From: CAVURS01 sp963834425
GTDB taxonomy: Bacteria > Actinomycetota > Actinomycetes > Actinomycetales > CAVURS01
Length of the DNA stretch: 64,000 nucleotides
Direction: 5' to 3'
Assembly (NCBI GenBank): GCA_963834425.1
Contig: CAWIBR010000019.1
Coordinates: 86,127-150,126, forward strand
The position numbers and the translations under genes were made by a program. This document shows positions 51,253 to 60,015 of this stretch, piece by piece. The notes beneath the pieces are model-generated. The model saw nothing but the letters and a program-made list of their open reading frames with translations, was not told where the DNA came from and made no database searches. The stretch's first letter is position 1. Each line of letters starts with the position of its first letter.

Positions 51253-51645
51253 TCAGGCGAGAGCCTTCGCCTTGAGGGCGTCGAACTCGGCCTGCGTGAT
51301 CGTCCCGGCGTCCAGCAGCGCCTTCGCGCTGGTGATCTGGTCGGAGGGGCTGGCCGAGCCGGCCACCTGCTGGATGTACTGGTCAGTGTCGCGCTTCTGC
51401 GCGGCGACCCTCGCCATCTGCCGCTCGGCCATGCTGCGGCCACGCGCGATGAGGTAGATCAGCGCACCGAGCCACGGCACGAAGATCAACAGGATGGCCC
51501 AGCCGGCCTTGCCCCACCCGCTCAGCGTGCTGTCGCCGAACAGGTCGAACAGGCAGCGGAACCACACCGTGAGGGCGGCGATCCAGATGAAGAACCAGAA
51601 CGTCCAGAGCAGAACGTCGCCGAAGTTGTTGGTGATGTCGTTCAT
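51253..51645 (-). CDS. PLDc_N / SHOCT domain membrane protein
   Basis: A 130-residue protein with two TM helices (LLWTFWFFIWIAALTVWF and AGWAILLIFVPWLGALIYLI), an actinobacterial PLDc_N-like pattern, and a C-terminal SHOCT motif (ITSAKALLDAGTITQAEFDA near residue 105). AAGGAACTGACC precedes the ATG. SHOCT modules are oligomerisation or lipid-linked; function unknown. Monocistronic. Confidence 0.8.
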   Translation of the reverse strand: MNDITNNFGDVLLWTFWFFIWIAALTVWFRCLFDLFGDSTLSGWGKAGWAILLIFVPWLGALIYLIARGRSMAERQMARVAAQKRDTDQYIQQVAGSASPSDQITSAKALLDAGTITQAEFDALKAKALA

Positions 51646-51854
51646 GGTCAGTTCCTTTTGTAGCTGGGGGGTGGCGCGCGGAGGTGCGCGTTTTGCGACC
51701 TAACGCTCCCAGAGAACAGCCTGGGGAGGCCTTCAGCGACGCACGTCAGCGTGTCGCAGAGCGTAGCCACGCACGGTCCGGGCCCAGTACGGTGCGCATT
51801 AGCCGGCGACTGCGCAGGCTCACAAACACCGTCAACCGAAACGTGGAGACCGTC

Positions 51855-52172
51855 ATGGCACTGGGAAACGCCCCCGTCCTCGAGGCCCTGCTCGACATCA
51901 ACGCCGTATCCGTGGCCCGCACCGAGTTGGATGCTCAGTCCCTCGTAGCGATTCGGCTGGCCGCCCTCGTGGCCGTCGATGCCCCGGTGCAGTCGTACCT
52001 GTTGCACTTCGGCCCGGCCGCCGAGGCCGGCGTCACGCTGGAGGACGCGCAGGAGATCCTGGTCGCCGTCGCGCCGATCGTCGGCACGGCCCGCACCCTC
52101 TCGGCCGCGGGCAAGATCGTCGAGGCCCTCGACCTTGCCATCGACATGGTGCTCGACAGTGAGGACGACTGA
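51855..52172 (+). CDS. Carboxymuconolactone-decarboxylase-like small protein
   Basis: A 105-residue all-helical protein with the CMD-fold core (AIRLAALVAVDAPVQSYLLH, EAGVTLEDAQEILVAVAPIV) but no CxxC, so it is not an AhpD-type peroxidase. It matches small CMD-family proteins of unknown role. Start ATG 51855 has GGAG seven bases before it. Divergent spacer to the SHOCT gene is 209 bases. Confidence 0.75.
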   Translation: MALGNAPVLEALLDINAVSVARTELDAQSLVAIRLAALVAVDAPVQSYLLHFGPAAEAGVTLEDAQEILVAVAPIVGTARTLSAAGKIVEALDLAIDMVLDSEDD

Positions 52173-52192
52173 GCACACGCGATCCGGCTCGC

Positions 52193-52600
52193 CTAGTGGG
52201 CGGGGACCTCGACCACGACGTGCGTGGACTTCACTGCGGCGATGGCGAGAACTCCCGGCTCGAGGCCGAGATCGTCAGCGGCCTCACGGCTCATCAGCGA
52301 CACGAAGCGATGCGGGCCGGCCTGGATGTCCACCTGCGCCATGACCGTGTCCTTGACCACCTTGGTCACCAGGCCCACGAACCGGTTTCGCGATGACTCG
52401 GAGACGACGGGCTGCGGCTTCGGCTGCTCCACGGTGAGCGCGAGCTCTTCGGCGAACGCGGCCAGTGTTGCGCCCTCGATGACTCGCCGACCGGACTCGT
52501 TCCGGTCCGACGCCAGCCGTCCCGAGTCGGCCCAGCGCCGTACGGTGTCGTCGCTGACGCCGAGCAGCTCTGCCGCTTCGCGGATCCGATACTGGGGCAC
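52193..52600 (-). CDS. Molybdate-responsive-type regulator (HTH plus TOBE/Mop)
   Basis: A 135-residue protein: an excisionase-like helix-turn-helix (YRIREAAELLGVSDDTVRRW) at residues 3-50 and a C-terminal TOBE/Mop domain (RNRFVGLVTKVVKDTVMAQV) at residues 70-135, the module that binds molybdate or tungstate in ModE and MopI. GTG 52600 is the start before PQYRIREA. It sits 84 bases from the divergent coxD gene and near a molybdoenzyme locus, so it may control Mo-enzyme genes. Confidence 0.82.
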   Translation of the reverse strand: MPQYRIREAAELLGVSDDTVRRWADSGRLASDRNESGRRVIEGATLAAFAEELALTVEQPKPQPVVSESSRNRFVGLVTKVVKDTVMAQVDIQAGPHRFVSLMSREAADDLGLEPGVLAIAAVKSTHVVVEVPAH

Positions 52601-52683
52601 CGGAGCACCGTAGCCGCAGCGGCACGAAGCCGGAAGGGAAGGCATCCAACCGCCGGCCAACGGTCGCTGCGTAGCCTCAGGGC

Positions 52684-53553
52684 ATGCAGATCCGGTCCGC
52701 CGACGACATCGCCGCGCGTCTCGACCAGACCGGATATCTGTGTGACGAGGCCTTGGCCACGGTGACCTTCCTGGGTCTTCGGATGCATCGGCCCCTGCTG
52801 TTGGAGGGCGAACCCGGGACCGGCAAGACGGCTCTCGCCGAGGCGATCTCCCAGGCTCTGGCCCTGCCGTTGATCCGCCTCCAGTGCTACGAGGGCATCG
52901 ACGCCACCCAGGCCCTCTACGACTGGGACTTCCCTCGCCAGATCCTGCATCTGCGGGCGCTGGAGGCGGCCGGCGCCGCGGGCAGCGAAGAGGCCGAGAA
53001 GTCGCTCTACGAGGAGCGGTTCCTGCTGGCCCGCCCGGTGCTCGCGGCCCTCCAACAGTCGCCCGCGGTCCTGCTGATCGATGAGGTCGACCGCGCCGAC
53101 GACGAGTTCGAGGCCTTCCTGCTCGAAGTCCTCTCGACGTACCAGGTTTCCATTCCCGAGGTCGGCACGGTCGCCGCGGCCGTGCCGCCGGTGGTTGTCC
53201 TGACCTCCAACCGCACTCGCGAGCTGCACGACGCCCTCAAGCGCCGCTGCCTCTATCACTGGATCGACCACCCCGGTCTGGAGCGGGAGGTCGAGATCGT
53301 ACGGCGGCGGGCTCCCGAGGTCTCCGAGCGGCTGAGCCAGCAGGTGGTGGCCGTCGTCCAGCAGCTGCGCGGGGGTGGACTGCAGAAAACCCCGGGCGTC
53401 GCCGAGACGCTTGATTGGGCCCGGGCGCTCCACCTGTTGGGCGTGACGGACCTCGACCTGGAGTCGGCCGCCCGGACTCTGGGGGCGTTGGTGAAGTACC
53501 GCGAGGACGCCGAGAAGGTCCGGCAGGCCCTGGACCAGCTCCTGCGCACATGA
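52684..53553 (+). CDS. coxD: MoxR-type AAA ATPase (CoxD)
   Basis: A 289-residue AAA+ ATPase: Walker A EGEPGTGKTALAEAI near residue 40, Walker B VLLIDEVDRADDEFEAF near residue 137, sensor TSNRTRELHDALKRRC near 180. CoxD-type proteins help mature the Mo/Cu cluster of CO-dehydrogenase-family enzymes. TAGCCT six bases before the ATG suggests a leaderless start. The stop overlaps the coxE-like ATG. Confidence 0.88.
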   Translation: MQIRSADDIAARLDQTGYLCDEALATVTFLGLRMHRPLLLEGEPGTGKTALAEAISQALALPLIRLQCYEGIDATQALYDWDFPRQILHLRALEAAGAAGSEEAEKSLYEERFLLARPVLAALQQSPAVLLIDEVDRADDEFEAFLLEVLSTYQVSIPEVGTVAAAVPPVVVLTSNRTRELHDALKRRCLYHWIDHPGLEREVEIVRRRAPEVSERLSQQVVAVVQQLRGGGLQKTPGVAETLDWARALHLLGVTDLDLESAARTLGALVKYREDAEKVRQALDQLLRT

Positions 53554-54698
53554 CCGAGGTGGCGACCACTCCACGGCACGACCCCGACGAGGTGCTGCTG
53601 GGCTTCACCGTCGCGCTACGCGCCGCCGGTGTCGTCGTCACCCATGACCGAGCCCAGGGTTATCTGGTCGCCGCGAGCGAGATCGGGCTGGCGAATGCCG
53701 CTGGGGTCTATCACGCCGGCCGCGCAACGCTGTGCGGATCGCCATCGGATCTGGACCGCTACGACCAGGTCTACGACGCCTACTTCGACGTGCGCACCGG
53801 GTTGCCCCGCCCGCGCCCGGCCCCCTCCCGAGGCCTGGTCGACTCGATCCTGCCGGCCACCGAGGCGGACTCCGCGGACGGCCGCGAAGAGGCCGGCGAG
53901 GAGTCGGTGCGAGCTCTCGCCAGCGCCAGTGAGGTGTTGCGGCACCGCGATGTTGCCGCCCTCTCCGCGCACGAGAAACACCGGCTGGCCGCCATGTTCG
54001 CGAGTCTTCAACCTCGGCCGCCCATGCGGCGCGCGGCCCGGAGACGGCCGTCGCGCCGCGGTTCGGTGGACGCGTCGCGCACCTTGCGGGCCAGCTTGCG
54101 ACAGATGGGCGAGCCAGCTCGGATCTCGTGGCGGCGCAACGGTATCCGGCCGCGCCCGGTCGTCTTGCTGACCGACGTCTCTGGGTCGATGAGCTCCTAC
54201 GCCGACTCCATCCTGCGGCTGGCCCACCGAATCACCGTGGCGACCGGGCCGGGCAGCGCGATAGGCGGCCGGGTCGAGACCTTCAGCGTCGGCACCCGGC
54301 TGACCCCGCTCACGCGGTCCATGCAATCTCGAGATCCCGAGCGCGCGCTGGTCATGGCCGGGCAGGCTGTCCCGGACTGGTCCGGGGGGACTCGATTGGG
54401 CGAGACCCTGGAGATCTTCATCGATCGGTGGGGCCAACGCGGGATGGCCCGCGGCGCAGTCGTGGTGGTGTTCAGCGACGGCTGGGAGCGCGGCGACCCC
54501 GGACTGCTCGCCGAGCAGATGGCCCGCCTGCACCGGATCGCGCACCGGGTGATCTGGGTCAACCCGCACCGGGGCAAGGCCGGCTACGAGCCGATCCAGG
54601 GCGGCGTACAGGCGGTCTTGCCGCACGTCGACGACTTCGTCGCCGGCCACTCCCTCGCCGCATTTGCGGAGGTCTTGGATCTGATCAGCCGCAGTTGA
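53550..54698 (+). CDS. coxE: VWA-domain protein (CoxE)
   Basis: A 382-residue protein with a basic, low-conservation middle region and a C-terminal von Willebrand A domain with the metal-ion (MIDAS) motif DVSGSMS near residue 215 and SGGTRLG near residue 280. CoxE pairs with the MoxR ATPase CoxD in maturation of CODH-family enzymes, a pattern shared with MoxR-VWA chaperones. ATG overlaps coxD by four bases. Confidence 0.87.
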   Translation: MTEVATTPRHDPDEVLLGFTVALRAAGVVVTHDRAQGYLVAASEIGLANAAGVYHAGRATLCGSPSDLDRYDQVYDAYFDVRTGLPRPRPAPSRGLVDSILPATEADSADGREEAGEESVRALASASEVLRHRDVAALSAHEKHRLAAMFASLQPRPPMRRAARRRPSRRGSVDASRTLRASLRQMGEPARISWRRNGIRPRPVVLLTDVSGSMSSYADSILRLAHRITVATGPGSAIGGRVETFSVGTRLTPLTRSMQSRDPERALVMAGQAVPDWSGGTRLGETLEIFIDRWGQRGMARGAVVVVFSDGWERGDPGLLAEQMARLHRIAHRVIWVNPHRGKAGYEPIQGGVQAVLPHVDDFVAGHSLAAFAEVLDLISRS

Positions 54699-54808
54699 TC
54701 CTCCGCGCTGGGCCAACTCTCCTCTCAGGACCAATCACTCTGTAGCACAGCGAAAGCCGGTGTTACGGTGCGGACGACGGCGACGACCCGAACCCTTGGG
54801 GATCGTGG

Positions 54809-56077
54809 ATGACCGACGGTGACCTGCAGGCGCGCCGGCTCGAGGCGGTGCGCGACTGGACCTTGTTCGTCGAGCAAGGCGACATTGCCGCGCGGGTGCG
54901 CCCGGAGATCATCAGCAGCTGGGACCGCTCGCAGCAGGCTCAGGTTTCCACTGACGTCAGTGCGGCACCGATGGCCGACGAGGACGAGACGGCTGCGGTC
55001 TGGAACGACTCGCCCCTGCAGGTGGCCGTCGAGTCGGTGGAGGCCGAGCTGCGCCGTACGGCGGAGGACGGCGATCTGGTGATCGCCGTGACCGACGCCC
55101 GCACTCGGATCCTGTGGACCTACGGCGGGCGGGTGATGCGGCGCAAGGCGGAGAGCGTGCACTTCGTGCCCGGCGGGCGTTGGGACGACCAGTCGGTCGG
55201 CACCAACGCGCTGGACCTCGCGAACCGGTTGGACGCCCCGTCGATGGTCTTCAGTGCCGAGCACTACGCGCGGATCGTGGGCAACTGGGTCTGCTGGGCC
55301 GCGCCAGTGCACGACCCAGCCTCGGGTCGGCAGCTGGGCGTCATCGACCTGTCGACGACCTGGGACCGCACGCACCCGATCGGGCTGGCCACCGCGCGGG
55401 TGATGGCGCGGCTGATCGAGGCGGCCATCCCGCTGTCGGCGCAGCATCCGTCCGCGTTGCCGGACGTGACCGATGACCCGGGCCTGGTGATGACCCTGTT
55501 GGGCACGGCCGAGACCCGGCTGGACGGGCATCGCCTGCTGCTGAGCCGGCGACAGACCGAGGTGCTCGCGCTGCTGGCCCTGCACCCGGAGGGGCTGTCC
55601 CTGGAACAGCTGCACGCGATGGTCTACGGAGATCAGGCCATCACGTTCTCGACCCTCAAGGCCGAGGTCAGCCATCTGCGCCAGGCCCTCGGCGGCCAGC
55701 TCTCGTCTCGGCCCTACCGGCTGACCATGCCGGTGGCCACCGACGTCCAGTTCGTCCTCACCTTGATTCGCGGCGGGCATGTCGTCGAGGCCGTCGACGC
55801 CTACGGCGGCGACCTGCTGCCCGGGACGAAATCCCCGGCGCTGAGCGAGATCGCCGACTACGTCGCCGTCGCTCTGCGCGAGGCGTTGCTGGCCAACCCC
55901 GAGCCGGCTGCGGTGTTGCGCTACAGCGAGGAGCTTGCGCCGTACGACCGCGAGGTCGTGGAGGTCTGCCTGACCCGGCTGGCGGCGACCAGCGCCGCAA
56001 CCGGATCCGGCCGGGGCGGCGCTCCGCACCCGGCGATCCCCCTGCTCAAGGCCCGGCTGGCCGTCGCGGACGCCTGA
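54809..56077 (+). CDS. GAF-domain regulator with C-terminal winged helix
   Basis: A 422-residue regulator: N-terminal region with EIISSWDRSQQ as in AcoR/NtrC-type GAF regulators, GAF domain (about 60-220, VGTNALDLANRLDAPSMVFS and IDLSTTWDRTHP), and an OmpR/SARP-like winged helix (LSRRQTEVLALLALHPEGLS, then LKAEVSHLRQAL). There is no AAA+ (sigma-54) domain. It lies just upstream of coxS and is the likely activator. The effector is unknown. Confidence 0.82.
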   Translation: MTDGDLQARRLEAVRDWTLFVEQGDIAARVRPEIISSWDRSQQAQVSTDVSAAPMADEDETAAVWNDSPLQVAVESVEAELRRTAEDGDLVIAVTDARTRILWTYGGRVMRRKAESVHFVPGGRWDDQSVGTNALDLANRLDAPSMVFSAEHYARIVGNWVCWAAPVHDPASGRQLGVIDLSTTWDRTHPIGLATARVMARLIEAAIPLSAQHPSALPDVTDDPGLVMTLLGTAETRLDGHRLLLSRRQTEVLALLALHPEGLSLEQLHAMVYGDQAITFSTLKAEVSHLRQALGGQLSSRPYRLTMPVATDVQFVLTLIRGGHVVEAVDAYGGDLLPGTKSPALSEIADYVAVALREALLANPEPAAVLRYSEELAPYDREVVEVCLTRLAATSAATGSGRGGAPHPAIPLLKARLAVADA

Positions 56078-56189
56078 CCGGCGCCCCAACCTTCCGCCAA
56101 CCCCTGCTCCCTAGCCTGAGCCCGATCACCCATGCTCAGGCCGGCCCAGCCCGGCTGATCGTGACTGGCTCAGCGAACGAGGGAGTTCC

Positions 56190-56675
56190 ATGACCCGGAT
56201 CAGCGTCAAGGTCGATGGTGTGTCGGTGTCCGACGACGTCGAGCCACGCATGTTGTTGGTGCAGTACCTGCGCGAGGTGCTCGGCAAGACCGGGACGGTG
56301 ATCGGCTGCGACACCAGCAACTGCGGCGCCTGCACCGTGCACCTCAACGGCACCAGCGTGAAGTCCTGCAACGTGCTGGCCGTGCAGGCCGACGGCGCCG
56401 AGGTCACCACCATCGAGGGCCTGGCCAGCAACGGCCAGCTGCATCCGGTGCAAGAGGCGTTCCGCGAGTGCCACGGCCTGCAATGCGGGTTCTGTACGCC
56501 GGGGATGATCATGCAGGCGACTGACTTGTTGAAGGACAACCCTCATCCGTCCGAGGAGGAGATCCGGCTCGGCCTGGAGGGAAACCTCTGCCGGTGCACC
56601 GGCTATCACAACATCGTGCGGGCGGTGCAGTACGCCGCGGATCACGCGGACGCACCGACCGGAGCGGCCCGATGA
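56190..56675 (+). CDS. coxS: CO-dehydrogenase-type small subunit, 2Fe-2S
   Basis: A 161-residue iron-sulfur subunit with two [2Fe-2S] sites: GCDTSNCGACTVHLNG (plant-type, C-x4-C-x2-C) and C-x2-C...C-x1-C in LQCGFCTPGM and GNLCRCTGYHNI. It carries electrons from the Mo site to FAD in xanthine-dehydrogenase/CODH-family enzymes. GAGGGAG precedes the ATG. Overlaps coxL start by four bases. Order S-L-M is that of form II CODH operons. Confidence 0.93.
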   Translation: MTRISVKVDGVSVSDDVEPRMLLVQYLREVLGKTGTVIGCDTSNCGACTVHLNGTSVKSCNVLAVQADGAEVTTIEGLASNGQLHPVQEAFRECHGLQCGFCTPGMIMQATDLLKDNPHPSEEEIRLGLEGNLCRCTGYHNIVRAVQYAADHADAPTGAAR

Positions 56676-59158
56676 CCGCCGTCGACGAGCGCCCAGCAGC
56701 CGAGCCCGCCGCAGAGGTCGGACGCGACCGGCGCCGCAAGGAAGACCAGCGGCTGATCACCGGCCGGACCCGGTGGACCGACAACATCACCCTGCCGGGG
56801 ATGCTGCACGTGGCCATGGTGCGCAGCCCGTTCGCGCACGCCACGATCACCAACATCGACACGGCCGCCGCCGCGGACGCCCCCAACGTGGTCACGGTCA
56901 TCACCGGGCGCGACGTCGCCGACGAGCAGGGCGGACTGCCCAACGCCTGGCCCATCACGCCGGATCAGGTCACCCCGGTGCACCCACCGATCGCGGTGGA
57001 CCGGGTCACCTTCGCCGGCGAGATCGTTGCCGTCGTGGTGGCTCGCAGCGCCGCAGCCGCCCGCGATGCGGCCGAGCTGGTGGATGTCGACTACGACGAG
57101 CTGCCCGCTGCGTTGGACCTGAGGGAGGCCGCGGAGGCGACGCCCGAGAATGGCGGCGCCCTTGCGCACCCCGATTTGGGCACCAACAAGTCGGCGCTCT
57201 GGGTCTTCGACTCGGCCCAGGCCGGCACTGGCCAGGACGTCGATGCCGCCATCGAGGCCGCCCGCAGCGACGGCATCGTGATCGAGCGGGACTACCGCCA
57301 GCAGCGGTTGATCCCGGCGTTCATGGAGCCACGCTCGACCGTGGTCGACCCGACCGGTGAGCAGATCACCATGTGGTCGGCCACGCAGATCCCGCACATC
57401 CTGCGCTTCCTGCTGGCCGCGGTGACCGGCGTCTCGGAGTCGAAGATCCGGGTCATCGCACCCGACGTCGGCGGAGGCTTCGGCGGCAAGCTGCAGACGA
57501 CGCCGGAGGAGTTCATCGTCTTCCTGCTGGCTCGCCGGCTGGGCAAGCCGGTGAAGTACACCGAGACCCGCTCGGAGTCGTTGATGTCTGGGCATCACGG
57601 CCGGGACCAGTGGCAGCACCTGACCCTTGCGGCCACCAAGGACGGCACCGTGACCGGGCTCAAGGTCGACCTGCTGGCCGACCTTGGCGCGTACGTCGCG
57701 CTGGTCGGGGGCGGCGTACCGGTGCTGGGGGCCTTCATGTTCAACGCGATCTACAAGTTCCCGGCGTACCGGTTCAGCTGTCAGACGGTGCTGACCAACA
57801 AGACCTGGACCGACGCCTACCGCGGCGCCGGACGGCCGGAGGCGACGTTCGGCATCGAGCGGATGATGGACGAGCTGGCCGCCGAGCTGGGCGTGGACCC
57901 GATGGCGATCCGGGAGCAGAACTGGATCCGGCACGAGGAGTTCCCCTTCACCACGATCGCCGGGTTGACCTACGACTCGGGCAACTACGAGGCCGCGACC
58001 GCACGGGCCAAGGAGATGTTCGGTTACGACGAGCTGCGGGCCGAGCAGAAGGCCCGGCGCGAGTCCGGCGACCCGGTCCAGCTCGGCATCGGCATCTCGA
58101 CCTTCACCGAGATGTGCGGCCTGGCGCCCTCTCGGGTCCTCGGTTCGCTGGACTACGGGGCAGGCGGCTGGGAGTCCGCGACCGTGCGGATGCTGCCGAC
58201 CGGCAAGGTCGAGCTCATCACCGGTGCCTCGGCCCACGGCCAGGGCCACGAGACGGCGTTCAGCCAGATCGTGGCCGACCGGCTCGGGGTCGCGTTCGAG
58301 GACGTCGAGGTGCTGCACGGCGACACCCAGGTGTCGGCCAAGGGGTTGGACACCTACGGCTCGCGGTCGCTGGTGGTCGGCGGCGAAGCGGTCGTCCGCG
58401 CCGCTGACAAGGTCGTCGAGAAGGCGAAAGTCATTGCGGCACACCTGCTCGAGGCTTCGGCCGACGATCTGGAGTTCCGGTCTGGCCGGTTTACCGTCAG
58501 GGGGACCGACCAGGGTCTGGGCATCGGGGACGTCGCGCTGGCGACGTTCGCGGCGCACAACCTGCCCGACGGCGTCGAGGCGTCACTGGACTCGGACGCG
58601 ACGTACGACCCGGTCAACTTCAGCTTCCCGCACGGCACTCACCTGTGTGCGATGGAGGTCGACACCGAGACCGGGCAGCTGAAGATGCGCAAGTACGTCG
58701 CGTGCGACGACATCGGCAACATCATCAACCCGCTGATCGTCTCCGGACAGGTCCACGGTGGCCTGGTCCAGGGCATCGCGCAGGCGTTGTGGGAGGAGGC
58801 GGTCTACGACGAGGCGGGCACCCTGGTCACCGGCTCGTTCGTGGACTACCTGCTGCCGACGGCGGCCGACACGATCAGCTTCGACCTCGATCACACGTTC
58901 TCCCCTGCCACCTCGAACACGTTGGGCACCAAGGGTGTTGGCGAGGCGGGCACCATCGCCTCGACGCCGGCCGTGGTCAACGCGGTCGTGGACGCCGTCC
59001 GTCAGTTCGGTGTGCACGACATCCAGATGCCGTGCACTCCCGAACGGGTCTGGAAGGCCATCCAAGGGGCCGGCGCGGCGCCGACGCAACAGGCGGCGAT
59101 GCCTCACTTCGACGACGCCGAACCCGGCCAGAGCAGCACGGAAGGAGTGGGCCAGTGA
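56672..59158 (+). CDS. coxL: CO-dehydrogenase-type large subunit, form II (AYRGAGR)
   Basis: An 828-residue molybdopterin subunit. The active-site loop reads DAYRGAGRPEAT, the form II signature, and not AYxCSFR of true CO-oxidising form I. Other family motifs: PDVGGGFGGKLQ, GTKGVGEAGTI (Glu base) and TGASAHGQGHET. It hydroxylates an unknown substrate at the Mo-cytosine dinucleotide site; CO oxidation is possible but not shown for most form II enzymes. Overlaps coxS and coxM by four bases. Confidence 0.92.
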   Translation: MTAVDERPAAEPAAEVGRDRRRKEDQRLITGRTRWTDNITLPGMLHVAMVRSPFAHATITNIDTAAAADAPNVVTVITGRDVADEQGGLPNAWPITPDQVTPVHPPIAVDRVTFAGEIVAVVVARSAAAARDAAELVDVDYDELPAALDLREAAEATPENGGALAHPDLGTNKSALWVFDSAQAGTGQDVDAAIEAARSDGIVIERDYRQQRLIPAFMEPRSTVVDPTGEQITMWSATQIPHILRFLLAAVTGVSESKIRVIAPDVGGGFGGKLQTTPEEFIVFLLARRLGKPVKYTETRSESLMSGHHGRDQWQHLTLAATKDGTVTGLKVDLLADLGAYVALVGGGVPVLGAFMFNAIYKFPAYRFSCQTVLTNKTWTDAYRGAGRPEATFGIERMMDELAAELGVDPMAIREQNWIRHEEFPFTTIAGLTYDSGNYEAATARAKEMFGYDELRAEQKARRESGDPVQLGIGISTFTEMCGLAPSRVLGSLDYGAGGWESATVRMLPTGKVELITGASAHGQGHETAFSQIVADRLGVAFEDVEVLHGDTQVSAKGLDTYGSRSLVVGGEAVVRAADKVVEKAKVIAAHLLEASADDLEFRSGRFTVRGTDQGLGIGDVALATFAAHNLPDGVEASLDSDATYDPVNFSFPHGTHLCAMEVDTETGQLKMRKYVACDDIGNIINPLIVSGQVHGGLVQGIAQALWEEAVYDEAGTLVTGSFVDYLLPTAADTISFDLDHTFSPATSNTLGTKGVGEAGTIASTPAVVNAVVDAVRQFGVHDIQMPCTPERVWKAIQGAGAAPTQQAAMPHFDDAEPGQSSTEGVGQ

Positions 59159-60009
59159 TCCCCGCGGCGTTCGACTACCTCGCCCCGACCACTCTCGACG
59201 AGGCCCTCTCGGCCCTGACCGAGCACGGGGACGAGGCCAAGATCCTGGCCGGCGGGCAGAGCCTGCTGCCGGTGCTGCGGATGCGGCTCAACGCTCCCTC
59301 GTTCGTGATCGACCTGGGCAAGATCTCGTCCTTGCGCGGGGTCCGGGAAGACGGCGACGCCATCGTGATCGGGGCCATGACCGAGCATGCGGTCGTCGGG
59401 TCCGACCCGCTGGTCGCCCAACACGCCGCACTGATCACCAAGGCGGTCGAGCACCTGGCCGACGCCCAGGTGCGGCACCGCGGCACCTTCGGCGGCGCGC
59501 TCGCCCACGCCGACCCGGCCGGTGACCTGGGAGCACCGGTGCTCGCCCTGGACGCCGAGTTCGTGATCGCCGGCCCGGGCGGCACCCGCACGGTCCCGGC
59601 CAGCGAGTTCTTCGTCGGGCTGTTCGAGACCGTGATCGGCGAGGACGAGATCCTCACCGAGGTGCGGATCCCCAAGCACACCGGTTGGGGCGCGCACTAC
59701 GAGAAGTTCGTGCGGGTGGCCCACCAGTGGCCGATCGTCGCCGTCGCGGCGACGGTCCGCTCCGACGGCGGAACCATCGCCGAAGCCCGGATCGGCCTGA
59801 CCAACATGGGCCAGACCCCGCTGAGGGCCCTGGCCGCCGAACAGGCACTGACCGGTCAGGCCGCCACCAGCGAGGCCGTGTCCGCCGCCGCGGCGCACGC
59901 AGCCGACGGCACCAGCCCGCCCTCCGACCTCAACGGGGACGCGGACTACCGGCAGCACTTGGCCACGGTCCTGACCCGGCGGGCCGTCCTGGCTGCAGCG
60001 GGAGCCTGA
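59155..60009 (+). CDS. coxM: CO-dehydrogenase-type medium subunit, FAD
   Basis: A 284-residue FAD subunit with AGGQSLLPVLRMRLN near residue 32, RHRGTFGGALAHADPAGDL near residue 105 (flavin contact, TIGGxxAHADPA-type), and a C-terminal CODH-FAD domain. It passes electrons to the respiratory chain. GTG start overlaps the coxL stop; coxG follows after six bases. Confidence 0.92.
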   Translation: MIPAAFDYLAPTTLDEALSALTEHGDEAKILAGGQSLLPVLRMRLNAPSFVIDLGKISSLRGVREDGDAIVIGAMTEHAVVGSDPLVAQHAALITKAVEHLADAQVRHRGTFGGALAHADPAGDLGAPVLALDAEFVIAGPGGTRTVPASEFFVGLFETVIGEDEILTEVRIPKHTGWGAHYEKFVRVAHQWPIVAVAATVRSDGGTIAEARIGLTNMGQTPLRALAAEQALTGQAATSEAVSAAAAHAADGTSPPSDLNGDADYRQHLATVLTRRAVLAAAGA

Positions 60010-60015
60010 GACGCC

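Noticed and set aside
56672..59158. Calling the enzyme a carbon monoxide dehydrogenase proper
   Set aside because: The active-site loop is AYRGAGR (form II), not the AYxCSFR loop of CO oxidisers, so only family membership is claimed.
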